This document shows positions 26,190-34,433 of a stretch of 41,161 nucleotides of DNA, in pieces. How positions within the stretch are numbered: the stretch's first letter is position 1; each line of letters starts with the position of its first letter. Both the position numbers and the translations under genes were made by a program. The notes under the pieces were generated by a model. The model saw nothing but the letters and a program-made list of their open reading frames with translations, did no database searches and was not told the DNA's origin. This DNA comes from JBBIOI01 sp037443425 (GTDB lineage Bacteria; Desulfobacterota; BSN033; UBA1163). The DNA is taken from assembly GCA_037443425.1 (NCBI GenBank), contig JBBIOI010000015.1, positions 1-41,161 of the forward strand, read 5' to 3'.

Positions 26190-27204
26190 AAAAGGGTAAA
26201 CTTTTTCCAGGGCTTTTTAATTCTTTTAAAAAGTTGATAAACCTTCTCAAATCCCCACCCAAATTTTTATAAATAGCCTCTAATCGATCAAGTTGATGGA
26301 TATATCTTCGATAGGCCAGTAAAACAGCATTGTTGATTTTAATTCTATCAAAATTCTTATAAGCTTCTGTCTTTAACTTAACCTTTATCTCTTTGAATCT
26401 CTCCTTAATGGATCCAAAAACCTCCTCTCGTCTTCTTAACTTTTCTTCTATTGAAATAGGTTGATCATAAAACTCCGATAGTTCTTTACAAACCTGATCA
26501 ATCCATTTTGAGAATAGATAATCATCATCTTGATAATCTCTGGCAAAAAGAACCTTTTCAGAATCTATTCCATATTTTTCGATTAAAAATTCGATTGTCC
26601 CTCGATTACCAATAAATGTAGCTATCTGCTCATTAAATTCAGTCTCCCCTTTAAAATATATTGTACTATGAACCATCTCATGAAGTATGACATTTGCGAG
26701 TATAGGTTCTTCTAAATCTAAGAGAGATGAAAAAATAGGATCTCGAAACCAACCCAATGTGCTATAGGCACAAACGCTCTGGATAAATGTATCAAACCCT
26801 TTTTCATTAAGTTTTTCCTTCTCCTTCAAGGCATCTTTTAATCTAAAAAAACTTTTATAGGTCACCCTACCTATGATTGGAAATTTCCAGCTATATAGCT
26901 CAAGCTTATCCTTTCTGGATGCAGTTAATACATAGAGAATAGGTCCCCTTGTTTCAAAGTATTTAGAATAATTCTTTGTCTTTTTTAAACCGAGTCTTTC
27001 CTCGCCAAATCGTTTAACTTCCTGAACGAAGCGGATCTTCGCCTTTAATTCAATATCAATCTCTTGATCCTCTAATACCTCTTTAATAGGAATACTATGA
27101 AAATTAATATAAGATTGATGCCAGCCGAGTTTTGAGATGTAAATTAAATTTGTACATCCTGTAAGGGTGAAGATAATGAGAAGTAGAGATAAAAAGATCT
27201 TCAA
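26164..27204 (-). CDS. Zinc aminopeptidase-like lipoprotein (PF10023 type)
   Basis: A 346-residue lipoprotein: the signal peptide ends in the lipobox LTGC, with Cys17 as the lipidated residue. A metallopeptidase HExxH motif is present (H175-E176-M-V-H179) followed by GETEFNEQIATF, whose Glu at 189 or 192 is the likely third ligand. This matches the predicted aminopeptidase family PF10023. The start is TTG in a TTGA overlap with the permease stop, so it is translationally coupled to the TRAP transporter. It would be anchored on a periplasmic membrane face. Whether it supplies substrate to the transporter is speculative. Confidence 0.82.
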   Translation of the reverse strand: MKIFLSLLLIIFTLTGCTNLIYISKLGWHQSYINFHSIPIKEVLEDQEIDIELKAKIRFVQEVKRFGEERLGLKKTKNYSKYFETRGPILYVLTASRKDKLELYSWKFPIIGRVTYKSFFRLKDALKEKEKLNEKGFDTFIQSVCAYSTLGWFRDPIFSSLLDLEEPILANVILHEMVHSTIYFKGETEFNEQIATFIGNRGTIEFLIEKYGIDSEKVLFARDYQDDDYLFSKWIDQVCKELSEFYDQPISIEEKLRRREEVFGSIKERFKEIKVKLKTEAYKNFDRIKINNAVLLAYRRYIHQLDRLEAIYKNLGGDLRRFINFLKELKSPGKSLPFFTSHAYQE

Positions 27205-29141
27205 TCTTCTACCCTTAATTTCTGTAGAATAATAACCCCGCCTAAAAGACCAAAACCTATTATATCATAAATAGCAACCGGATAGACAAGTAAGAGGCCA
27301 GATGCGATAAGCATGATCCTTTCATAGATAGTCGTCCTTTTTATAAACCAATTTTCAACACCTCCAGTAAGGGCTGCAATCCCGAAAAAGGCTGTGATGG
27401 TTGTCCAAATGATATCTGTTATAGATCCCTTTAAAAGGATTCCTGCCCCCTTTGGATCGAGTGTAAACATGAAAGGTACGATGAAGGCTGGAAGGGTATA
27501 TTTCCATGCATACATTGTTGTCTTGTAAGGATCACCTTTTGTTAGTGCTGCAGCAGCAAAACACGAAAGGGCTGTAGGAGGGGAAACTTCTGAAAGGATA
27601 GCATAATAAAAGACAAACATATGGGCTGCAAAATCAGGAACCCCTAATTGTGTAAGGGCTGGTGCAGTGATAACCACAGCAATTATATAAGAAGCTGTTA
27701 CAGGAACAGCAAGGCCTATAACCCATACGATGATTGCTGTATAAATGGCAGTTAGAAATATACTCCCTCCAGCATAAGCAATGATTATGGAACTAAATTT
27801 TAATCCAAGGCCTGTAAGTGTAACCACACCAACAATGATTCCTGCTGCGGCACAAGTTGAAGCAACACTAAGAACACCGATAGAACCATTTCTCAATGCC
27901 CTAACCAATTTTTCAGGCACCAAGGCAGTATCTTTTCTTATAAAACTCACTATAAAAGCAATAACCGTTGCCCAAAAAACTGCCATAATAGGAGTAAAAC
28001 CAAGAATCATGATTACAACGATAGCTATAAGAGAGACGAAGTGAAATCCATAGAGCTTTGTAAGCTCCCATAGGCTATATGTCTTATCAAATGTAATCTG
28101 TTTTACACCGAATTTCTTCGCATCGAGTTCTACCATTAAAAAAATCGACCAGTAATAAAGGCATGTTGGAATACATGCCATAACAATCACATCTAAATAC
28201 GAGATCTTTAAGAACTCAGCAATAAGAAATGCCGCTGCACCTAAAACGGGAGGCGATAGAATAGCCCCGATTCCACCTGCAGAAAGGAGTCCACCTGCAG
28301 CCTCTCTGCTATAACCCGCTTTTGCAAGCATTGGATAAGCCACTGACCCCAGGGTAACAGTAGTGGCTACTCCGCTTCCAGATGGACCTCCAAGTAGAAA
28401 AGAGGCAAGTGTAACTGTTCGACCTGCTCCGGTAGGTTTTCCTCCCATCGCAGCAAATGAGAAATCGATAAAAAACTTTCCTGCGCCCGATACCTCAAGA
28501 AAGGCACCATAAATGGTAAATAAAATAATAAACGTTGAAGAGACATCTATAGGAACACCAAATATTCCCTCAAGTGTCATATACATGTGGCCAACCAGAC
28601 GACCGATATCATATCCGCGATGGGTCCACGGGTGTGGTAAATGGGGACCAATGAATGCATAAATAATAAAAGCAATAACTACTGCAGGCATAATCCAGCC
28701 TGTGGTCCTTCGGGTTGCCTCTAAAATAAGAAGTATAAGAATGGTACCAAAAATTATATCCCATGAATTCGGAACGACTGACCTATATATAAACTCTTCA
28801 AAATCTATTAGCATATATATGATCACAGCTATCGCAAGCAATGATAAAATATAATCGTACCAGATTATTCGGTTCTTAAATCGTTTAAAAGAGGGAAATA
28901 CTAAAAACGAAAGAAATAGTACAAACATTACATGGATGCCCCTTAATACCTGTGTGAGGATAACACCTATTGCTGCATAGAGATGAATAATTGACATTAT
29001 TACAGCAACGATGGTAATAAAAAGATCCATTCTCCCCGTTAATCTTCTCGAAGGTCCCTCTTCTTCCTCAATATACTTTTCAGCTTCTTTAAGCGCCTCT
29101 TCAGTAATAATCTCTTGATTAAAATTTTTTCCCTCTGACAA
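27201..29141 (-). CDS. TRAP transporter fused permease (DctQM, TAXI type)
   Basis: A 646-residue integral membrane protein combining the 4-helix DctQ-like and 12-helix DctM-like parts of TRAP transporters in one chain, as usual for TAXI systems. Motifs include GGPSGSGVATTVTLGSVAYPML, GGIGAILSPPVLGAAAFLIAEF and SEVSPPTALSCFAAAALT. It imports a carboxylate-type solute by ion symport, delivered by the TAXI binding protein encoded upstream. The start is TTG at 29141 behind GAGGAGGAGAAG. It is followed by the lipoprotein metallopeptidase with a 4-nt overlap. Confidence 0.92.
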   Translation of the reverse strand: MSEGKNFNQEIITEEALKEAEKYIEEEEGPSRRLTGRMDLFITIVAVIMSIIHLYAAIGVILTQVLRGIHVMFVLFLSFLVFPSFKRFKNRIIWYDYILSLLAIAVIIYMLIDFEEFIYRSVVPNSWDIIFGTILILLILEATRRTTGWIMPAVVIAFIIYAFIGPHLPHPWTHRGYDIGRLVGHMYMTLEGIFGVPIDVSSTFIILFTIYGAFLEVSGAGKFFIDFSFAAMGGKPTGAGRTVTLASFLLGGPSGSGVATTVTLGSVAYPMLAKAGYSREAAGGLLSAGGIGAILSPPVLGAAAFLIAEFLKISYLDVIVMACIPTCLYYWSIFLMVELDAKKFGVKQITFDKTYSLWELTKLYGFHFVSLIAIVVIMILGFTPIMAVFWATVIAFIVSFIRKDTALVPEKLVRALRNGSIGVLSVASTCAAAGIIVGVVTLTGLGLKFSSIIIAYAGGSIFLTAIYTAIIVWVIGLAVPVTASYIIAVVITAPALTQLGVPDFAAHMFVFYYAILSEVSPPTALSCFAAAALTKGDPYKTTMYAWKYTLPAFIVPFMFTLDPKGAGILLKGSITDIIWTTITAFFGIAALTGGVENWFIKRTTIYERIMLIASGLLLVYPVAIYDIIGFGLLGGVIILQKLRVED

Positions 29142-29206
29142 CTTCTCCTCCTCTGATTTTTAATTTTTAAAACCCAACTGATTTTCCGAAGTCAATGATA
29201 TTTATC

Positions 29207-29689
29207 CTATAAAAGTTTTTGAAAAAACTTAGAAAAAATATATCTTCCAAGGGAGATTTGTTTTAATCTTATTAGAATTCTATCACCTTTCTCACCTAAC
29301 TCACTTAAATATATCTTTTTATCTTTAACAATCAATCCTTGCCCTTCCCCTGACGCCCTCTTAATTATAAAAAATCCACCTAACCTAACGTTCATCTTCT
29401 GAAACTCTTTTGTATCCTCAAATCCATAGTATTCCATTACTGCAGGACTCTTTGTTTTAACACCTATAAGTATAATGAAATCTTTCTCTACCATGAATTC
29501 CTCAATTACAGGCTCTTGATAGATAGAATGGATATAGAATATAGAAAACTTATCTTTAGGAGCAATCTTAATATAGATTGACCTCGATCTATCCATATTC
29601 TCTATGGATAGGAGAGAGGTTTCTTTAAGAAGAAAAAAACCTCCTCCTAATATAATTAATAGGAGGAGGAGAAAGAACTTTACCTTCAC
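29207..29689 (-). CDS. DUF1850 protein of TAXI-TRAP operon
   Basis: A 160-residue protein with an N-terminal signal/anchor helix and the DUF1850 core (FSIFYIHSIYQEPVIEEFMV...). Proteins of this family commonly lie between the TAXI binding protein and the fused TRAP permease, as here, and are thought to be periplasmic accessories. The GTG start at 29689 directly abuts the TAXI stop codon, with no strong ribosome site. The first codons contain a strong hairpin followed by T7 (see terminator at 29633-29669), so expression is probably reduced relative to the binding protein. Confidence 0.82.
   Translation of the reverse strand: MKVKFFLLLLLIILGGGFFLLKETSLLSIENMDRSRSIYIKIAPKDKFSIFYIHSIYQEPVIEEFMVEKDFIILIGVKTKSPAVMEYYGFEDTKEFQKMNVRLGGFFIIKRASGEGQGLIVKDKKIYLSELGEKGDRILIRLKQISLGRYIFSKFFQKLL
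29633..29669 (-). terminator. Intrinsic terminator/attenuator inside the start of the DUF1850 gene
   Basis: Read on the minus strand: CCTCCTCCTA, a 10-nt AT loop, TAGGAGGAGG, then seven T. This perfect 10-bp GC-rich stem plus U tract is a textbook Rho-independent terminator, starting about 20 nt after the TAXI stop but within the next coding region. It would let most transcripts end after the binding-protein gene and a minority continue into the permease. Confidence 0.75.
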
Positions 29690-30652
29690 CTATTTAACTT
29701 TAATTCCCTTCTCTGTGAAGTAACGGATAGCTCCTGGATGAAATGGTAGGGGCGAAGCACCTGATACTTGTGGTTCTAAGGATAGCCATCTTGCTTCCCT
29801 GTGAACAGCTACCAATTCTGTTTTATGCTCAAATAAGGTTTTTACAATATCATATGCAATATTTTCTTTCATATTCTCGTTGCATATTAAGATATTCCAC
29901 ACGACTGCAATTGGCACATCAACATCTTGACCCGGATAAGTTTTAGCAGGAATGACTCCTTTCACGTATAAAGGTCCATATTTTTCTCTCATCTTTGGGA
30001 CTGCATCATCATGGGGAATCAATTTAATTTTAATCCCTGGTGTTGCCCCTAAATCTGTGATTGAGGCTGTTGGTAATCCACCACACCAGAAATAGGCATC
30101 GATCTTCTTATCCTTCAATGCCCCTGCAGATTCTGACGCACCCAATCGATCCCTCTTCATGTCCTTATCTGCATCCAATCCATAAGCCTCAAGTATCCTC
30201 AAACCCATTACCTCTGTTCCACTTCCGGGCGCACCTGTCGATACCCTCTTTCCTTTTAAATCTGTTACCTTTTCAATTCCGCTCCCCTCGAATGTTACTA
30301 TATGAAAGTTGTTTGGGTAAAGAACAGCTACTGTCCTTAAAGGAATTGGTTTCTTAAACTTTCCCTTCCCTCGATAGGCATCCCATCCTGAATCCGCCAT
30401 TATCAAAGCCAGATCCGATTTTCCAGCCCCTACAAGGAGACAATTATCTACAGAGGCTGTTGTAACTTCAGCAGTAGCTTCCATGTATGGTATATATTTT
30501 GATAATACATTTGCCATTCCACCTCCAAGGGGATAATAAACACCTCCTGTTCCACCTGTAGCAATTGAAATGCGGACTGTTTTTTGTGCCAATGTTATAG
30601 ATACACTGAATACCAAAATTGATATAATGATTAAAATCATTAACTTTCTCAT
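29690..30652 (-). CDS. TAXI-family TRAP solute-binding protein
   Basis: A 320-residue periplasmic binding protein with a Sec signal (start MRKLMILIIISILVFS, cleavage near TLAQ) and the TAXI signature RISIATGGTGGVYYPLGGGMA. Further matches are VSTGAPGSGTEVMG and GGLPTASITDLG. I place the start at ATG 30652, 6 nt after AAAGGAGGG, not at the upstream in-frame codon at 30679. It captures the solute for the fused permease encoded downstream. The ligand cannot be predicted; TAXI proteins are often linked to glutamate or other carboxylates. Confidence 0.92.
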   Translation of the reverse strand: MRKLMILIIISILVFSVSITLAQKTVRISIATGGTGGVYYPLGGGMANVLSKYIPYMEATAEVTTASVDNCLLVGAGKSDLALIMADSGWDAYRGKGKFKKPIPLRTVAVLYPNNFHIVTFEGSGIEKVTDLKGKRVSTGAPGSGTEVMGLRILEAYGLDADKDMKRDRLGASESAGALKDKKIDAYFWCGGLPTASITDLGATPGIKIKLIPHDDAVPKMREKYGPLYVKGVIPAKTYPGQDVDVPIAVVWNILICNENMKENIAYDIVKTLFEHKTELVAVHREARWLSLEPQVSGASPLPFHPGAIRYFTEKGIKVK

Positions 30653-30686
30653 ATGATCCCTCCTTTTAAGAATTTCCATAATTACA

Positions 30687-30714
30687 TTTATAATAACCTA
30701 AAAAAAATTGTCAA
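30687..30714 (-). promoter_or_regulatory. Promoter of the TAXI-TRAP operon
   Basis: On the minus strand TTGACA (30714-30709), 16-bp spacer, TATAAA (30692-30687), about 35 nt before the ATG. Only 12 bp separate the -35 from the inverted repeat of the first insertion sequence. Confidence 0.75.
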
Positions 30715-30726
30715 CAAAAATTTTTT

Positions 30727-32177
30727 TGGAGTTTCCTGAGTTTTTATCCGAAGTGAAAACAGAGCTGAAAATCATCAAGGTTGTTTGGTTTAACTCCCCG
30801 CAATGCTGTCTTATCCGGATAAAGGAGGTTATAGATCCCATCAGCAATCGCATAGTTAAAAAAGCTTGGAACCCCAAAGAATCTTTTCGAAACAATAAAG
30901 ATCCTTTCTACCAACAACTTGAGCCTAATACTCTGCCCAAGATATACAGATGCAAAATAAGAAACCGCTAACACTAAAACCACAATGTTGCGAATACCTA
31001 TATAACTCCTCACCCTCACATCCTCAAGCTGATAACACTGCTTGATATAACGATACGACTCATCACATTTCCAACGAGCAAGGTAATACTCCACAATCCT
31101 CCATACACTCTCCTTCTGATACGTTTTAACCTCACAGCTCGTCAACAACATCATCGGCTCTATCCCAAAACCCTTAACCACCACTAAATAAAGCTTATAA
31201 TCATAACCAGGAAGCTTAACCAAAACAGCATTATAATGAACCGTCCTTCTCTTCTCCTTGCCATCTTCATAAACAATTAACGCCGTCTCATAAGGTGTAG
31301 GAAGTACCTTGGCTAATTCACAACAATTCCTCCGCCTCCCCTGATGAATCAAATCCCGATTAACTAAACGAATCACAAATCGTTGCGGCTTATCCCCCTG
31401 AAGATATTTCCCATAGATCACCCCACGGTCCCCTCCCCTATCATGAGCATCAATGCCCCTGTCTCCAAGATGCTCAAAAATCGTATCAATCACCTTCAAG
31501 ATCTGAGTATTCTCGCTCTTAAAATCCTCTGCTACATAAGAATAAGCCTCACAATAAAGAGGAATAACCCTCTTCGATTCAATATCAGTTGCCACAGCCT
31601 TACATAACGGATAACCCTCTCCAATCTCACCCTCACTGCCATCACGCACTCTCCCCAAAAACTCCATCTTCCTGGCATACCTCTTCCTAATATCTCCAGA
31701 ATCAATCCCTATCACCATATCATCGGTCACCTTCGTCGCCCCAAGCCTACAAATCTCTCCATTGATGACATCAGTAAAATCCTCATCATCTAAATTCCTC
31801 GATAATCGATCCTCAGTCTTAATCAAGGCCTGCTCCTCCTTAAGTGTCCGCGAAATATTGCTTAACTTCACATCCTTCGAAGCTTGTATCCCATAAAGCA
31901 TCTCTTTGATCAATCTCCTCTTGGGTTGTCTAAAACCCCTCGAAATGATTCCTGAGAATTTTGAAAGCTGCCCCTTCAAACTCGCTACAGTATTAGATTC
32001 TACGCTCATAACTCCTCCATTTTCTTGATAATCAATCTTCTCAACATTATAGCCTATATTTAACTCAGGAATCTCTAACTTTATTAAAAAAATTTCCTTC
32101 TAACTTGTAAATCCTTAATTAACTAAATAGTTTCAATGAATTAGAAAAAATTATTATCAAAAACTCAGGAAACTCCA
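30727..32177 (-). mobile_element. IS-A: IS4-like insertion sequence
   Basis: A 1451-bp element bounded by perfect 19-bp inverted repeats, TGGAGTTTCCTGAGTTTTT at 30727-30745 and its complement at 32159-32177. It carries one transposase gene on the minus strand; the last codons of that gene lie just inside the left repeat. No target duplication is recognised: the left flank is AAAATTTTTT, and the true right flank, now moved to 34155, is GTCAAGAATTTC. Confidence 0.88.
30744..32009 (-). CDS. IS4-like DDE transposase of IS-A
   Basis: A 421-residue intact transposase. The first catalytic Asp is in VIGIDSGDIRK (Asp103), a second acidic cluster is in DRGGDRGVIYG (~190-200), and the C-terminal YLARWKCDESYRYIKQCYQLEDVRV block corresponds to the IS4-type Y..RW..E..yr..K region with the catalytic Glu. 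It has a GGAGGAG ribosome site before ATG 32009. All hallmark regions are present and the frame is uninterrupted, so it may be active. Confidence 0.85.
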   Translation of the reverse strand: MSVESNTVASLKGQLSKFSGIISRGFRQPKRRLIKEMLYGIQASKDVKLSNISRTLKEEQALIKTEDRLSRNLDDEDFTDVINGEICRLGATKVTDDMVIGIDSGDIRKRYARKMEFLGRVRDGSEGEIGEGYPLCKAVATDIESKRVIPLYCEAYSYVAEDFKSENTQILKVIDTIFEHLGDRGIDAHDRGGDRGVIYGKYLQGDKPQRFVIRLVNRDLIHQGRRRNCCELAKVLPTPYETALIVYEDGKEKRRTVHYNAVLVKLPGYDYKLYLVVVKGFGIEPMMLLTSCEVKTYQKESVWRIVEYYLARWKCDESYRYIKQCYQLEDVRVRSYIGIRNIVVLVLAVSYFASVYLGQSIRLKLLVERIFIVSKRFFGVPSFFNYAIADGIYNLLYPDKTALRGVKPNNLDDFQLCFHFG

Positions 32178-32181
32178 GTCA
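32173..32181. repeat. Left target-site duplication CTCCAGTCA of IS-B
   Basis: Identical to 34150-34158 and directly next to the two ends of IS-B. Its first five bases are the outermost bases of IS-A's right inverted repeat, showing that IS-B inserted later at the IS-A border. Confidence 0.9.
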
Positions 32182-32284
32182 CAGAAATTCCGCAAATAAA
32201 TTTTTTTCTTTAAAAAACTCTACATGAATTCAATAGCTTAAGTTTAGATGGCCTATCATAGGCAAATTCTCATTCGAAAAGTAC

Positions 32285-32325
32285 TTGACAATATATTTAT
32301 TTTCTGATATATAATAATATATCAG
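32285..32325 (+). promoter_or_regulatory. IS-B promoter with palindromic operator CTGATATAT-AATA-ATATATCAG
   Basis: TTGACA at 32285-32290 and a TATATA/TATAAT -10 (32308-32315, spacing 17-19). A perfect 9-4-9 palindrome at 32304-32325 covers the -10 and ends 2-3 nt before the AAAGGAGGTGA ribosome site. It could be a repressor site or an RNA hairpin limiting transposase synthesis. Confidence 0.6.
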
Positions 32326-32344
32326 ATAAAAGGAGGTGACTCAT

Positions 32345-32692
32345 ATGCTTCCCAGAATCCATATGACAGATAAAGAACGCAGGGCCAGATCCCGACTTAC
32401 CCAAATCCTCCATAATAAACCCTTCCTCTGCGGTAGCCTCGTCACCATGAAACGCACCTGTGGAAAACCCGGTTGCAAATGCACCCGAGGAGAACTCCAT
32501 CCAGGCCTTTATCTAGCCCTCCGAATAGGAGGAAAACGAAAGATGATTCATATCCCTAAAACCATAGAAAACACAATACGTCAATGGGTTGCCAATTATC
32601 AGGAGGCCTGGGGGTTAATGGAACAGATCTCTGAATTTTGTCTTAGAAGATTCTTTGCTAAGAAAGAAGAGCTAAGGAGGAAACAGCCATGA
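32345..32692 (+). CDS. DUF6788-type small zinc-ribbon protein of IS-B
   Basis: A 115-residue basic protein. The conserved core is a Cys cluster (CGSLVTMKRTCGKPGCKCTRG) followed by HPGLYLALRIGGKRKMIHIP. The four cysteines suggest zinc and nucleic-acid binding. Proteins of this type usually sit directly before certain DDE transposases. The ATG at 32345 lies 8 nt after AGGAGG; a GTG at 32336 overlaps that ribosome site and is rejected. The stop overlaps the transposase start (ATGA), so translation is coupled. It is probably a transposition accessory or regulatory factor; its role is not established. Confidence 0.8.
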   Translation: MLPRIHMTDKERRARSRLTQILHNKPFLCGSLVTMKRTCGKPGCKCTRGELHPGLYLALRIGGKRKMIHIPKTIENTIRQWVANYQEAWGLMEQISEFCLRRFFAKKEELRRKQP

Positions 32693-33925
32693 TGAAACGA
32701 TTCTGTTGTTATATTGAAAAGGTCTTTAACTTCAGCAAACATATAGGGACTCTTCGGGATACTCGGAGGCGGCCTCGCATCCCTGTGTCTGCTATCTGGG
32801 GGAGTGTCTTTTTCTTATTTGTGATGCGCCATAGAAGTATTAATGGGATGCAGCAGGATCTTCGAGAACCCAGGAGGTTGGAGAGGGTTATTGGGAAGAT
32901 AAAGCCCAGTGCTGACCGTATTGGGGATGTGATGTGTTTGATGGAGCCTGATCAGTTGAGGAAGTTGCTTTCTTGGATTAACCATCGATTAGGGCGTAAC
33001 AAGGTACTCCGGAATGATTGGCCTTTCCGTGTGGGGGTCTTTGATGGCCATGAGTTTTTTTCCCAGTCGAGTTCGTTGTTGTCCTGAGTGTTGTCAACGG
33101 AGGGTGAAGGTGGGGGGTGAGGAGGTGATCGAGTATTATCATCGAGGTGTGGTCTTTTATTTAGTTGGATTTCAGATTTCGATGCCCCTGGACGTAGAGA
33201 TGATTCGGCCTGGAGAGGGTGAGGTGATTGCTGCCAGAAGGCTTTTGCAACGTGCAATCGATCGCTACGGACGATTCTTTGACGTGGTGCTTACTGATGC
33301 TATCTATTTTGAAGCCCCTTTTTATAATCTCTGTCTAAAGCATCACAAAGATGTCATTAGTGTGCTAAAGGGAGAACAACGGGTGCTCATTCAGGATGCC
33401 CAGGGGGTTTTCTCTATGATGAAACCGAAGGTTTGGAAGGAAGGGCACTCTGAAATCAAGGCCAAGGACGCAGAAGGCTTTATGACCGCAGAAGGCATAG
33501 AGGTTCCTCTAAGAGTTCTCTATACGGAGGAGACTGTAACAAAATGGCGCCGTAAAAACAACAATCTCGTCGAACAAAAGGAGGTACATCGCTGGTGGTG
33601 GGTAACGACACTCTCTATGTCACAAATCTCCACCCGAATGCTCTGGTACGTGGCTCACAGACGCTGGGAGATCGAAAACGATTTATTCCATACCCTTGTA
33701 ACCTACTGGGCCCTCGATCACTGTTTCAAGCATCATCCCATGGCCATCCTCAATTTCATCCTCACCCTCTTTATTGCCTTCGTCCTCCTGCAGAGCTTCT
33801 ACTACAGAAATCTCAAACCCCAGAGACGCAAAGACTTAACCTTGATAGGTTTGGCTAATGAACTTCGTGTGGAATTAGTAAAAATGAAAATTGCTGCCCC
33901 TTGGATCTTGTCGCGAGGAGGATAA
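32689..33925 (+). pseudogene. IS-B DDE transposase, interrupted by a +1 frameshift at T7
   Basis: Two frames together encode one ~411-residue transposase. Frame 1 (32689-33087) supplies residues 1-124, up to VGVFDGHEFF with the first catalytic Asp. Frame 2 continues from 33062 with PSRVRCCPECCQRRV, then VLTDAIYF (second Asp) and RRWEIENDLFHTLVTYWALDHCFKHHP (Glu). The switch falls in seven T at 33055-33061; dropping one T restores GHEFFPSRVRCC without loss. This may be an inactivating mutation, an assembly error in a homopolymer, or programmed frameshifting/transcriptional slippage, which some IS families use. All catalytic parts survive, so I would not call it dead with certainty. Confidence 0.8.
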
Positions 33926-34149
33926 CTATCCATCCTCGCCTTCTATCCTCAGCCCCTTTTTTAGTCCTCTTTCGAGGATAAGGTATATGTATTTTCTCAG
34001 AGCCGCTTCCTACCCATATTTTAGCCTAATAACCATTTGCGAAAATTCCTCCTTGTGTATTTTTAATGCCCCTTTAAAGATTTAACCCTTCAATACTGCA
34101 CTTCCTCACCTTTTTACCCCTGCTTTCTAACTCAATTACGGAATTCCTG

Positions 34150-34158
34150 CTCCAGTCA
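34150..34158. repeat. Right target-site duplication CTCCAGTCA of IS-B
   Basis: Exact copy of 32173-32181, adjoining the right end of IS-B. The sequence from 34155 on is the original right flank of IS-A. Confidence 0.9.
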
Positions 34159-34195
34159 AGAATTTCTTGACACAGGCTTAAAAATTTGATATAAA
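34155..34195 (+). promoter_or_regulatory. Strong promoter with 17-bp palindrome before the giant gene
   Basis: TTGACA (34167-34172), a 17-bp spacer and TATAAA (34190-34195) form a near-consensus sigma-70 promoter. The perfect 8-1-8 palindrome GTCAAGAA-T-TTCTTGAC (34155-34171) overlaps the -35 and is a good operator candidate. Transcription would start near 34202, leaving a ~230-nt leader before the ATG at 34434. Confidence 0.75.
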
Positions 34196-34201
34196 AATAA
34201 A

Positions 34202-34433
34202 AAGGTACGAGAGGAGAAAAAATGGTTTGAAGGTCTTTTTAATTTATTCCACTAAATTGAGCATTCTTCTTGGCAATCCCTTCTTCAAATAAATAATTTG
34301 GGATTAATGCTTCAATTTAAAACCACTCAATTTAGCTGATAATTTATTTTTCCCCTCTTTTTATTTTCCTTTTTTTGAAAAATTAATTGCATCACCTTTT
34401 ATATTCCATTTTTGAAGGAATGGAGGGCAGTCA
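34202..34433 (+). promoter_or_regulatory. Structured 5' leader of the giant gene
   Basis: The leader begins with GAGGAG and a two-codon frame ATG GTT TGA (34222-34230). It then has nested inverted repeats: CTAAATTGAG (34252) with CTCAATTTAG (34326), GCATT with AATGC, and AATCCC (34275) with GGGATT (34300). No known riboswitch was recognised. The fold could control translation of the giant protein. Confidence 0.4.

Larger units (their letters stand above)
32182..34149 (+). mobile_element. IS-B: insertion sequence with DUF6788 gene and frameshifted transposase
   Basis: A 1968-bp element. The imperfect 21-bp inverted repeats start CAGAAATTCCGCAAAT (32182) and, on the complement from 34149, CAGGAATTCCGTAATT (16 of 21 match). 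A perfect 9-bp target duplication CTCCAGTCA flanks it. It contains a promoter/operator, a DUF6788 gene and a transposase split by a +1 frameshift. After the transposase, 33926-34149 holds inverted repeats (ATCCTCG at 33932 and CGAGGAT at 33973) but no further gene. Base composition is more GC-rich than the neighbouring chromosomal genes. Confidence 0.88.

Noticed and set aside
30710..30726. Possible target duplication of IS-A (GTCAAC... on the left, GTCAAGAATTT... on the right)
   Set aside because: Only partly similar and not adjacent to both ends; no exact duplication can be defined.
33014..33061. Independent start for the second transposase frame at 33014
   Set aside because: The first residues are an out-of-frame reading of the upstream transposase part; true homology begins at the T7 switch.
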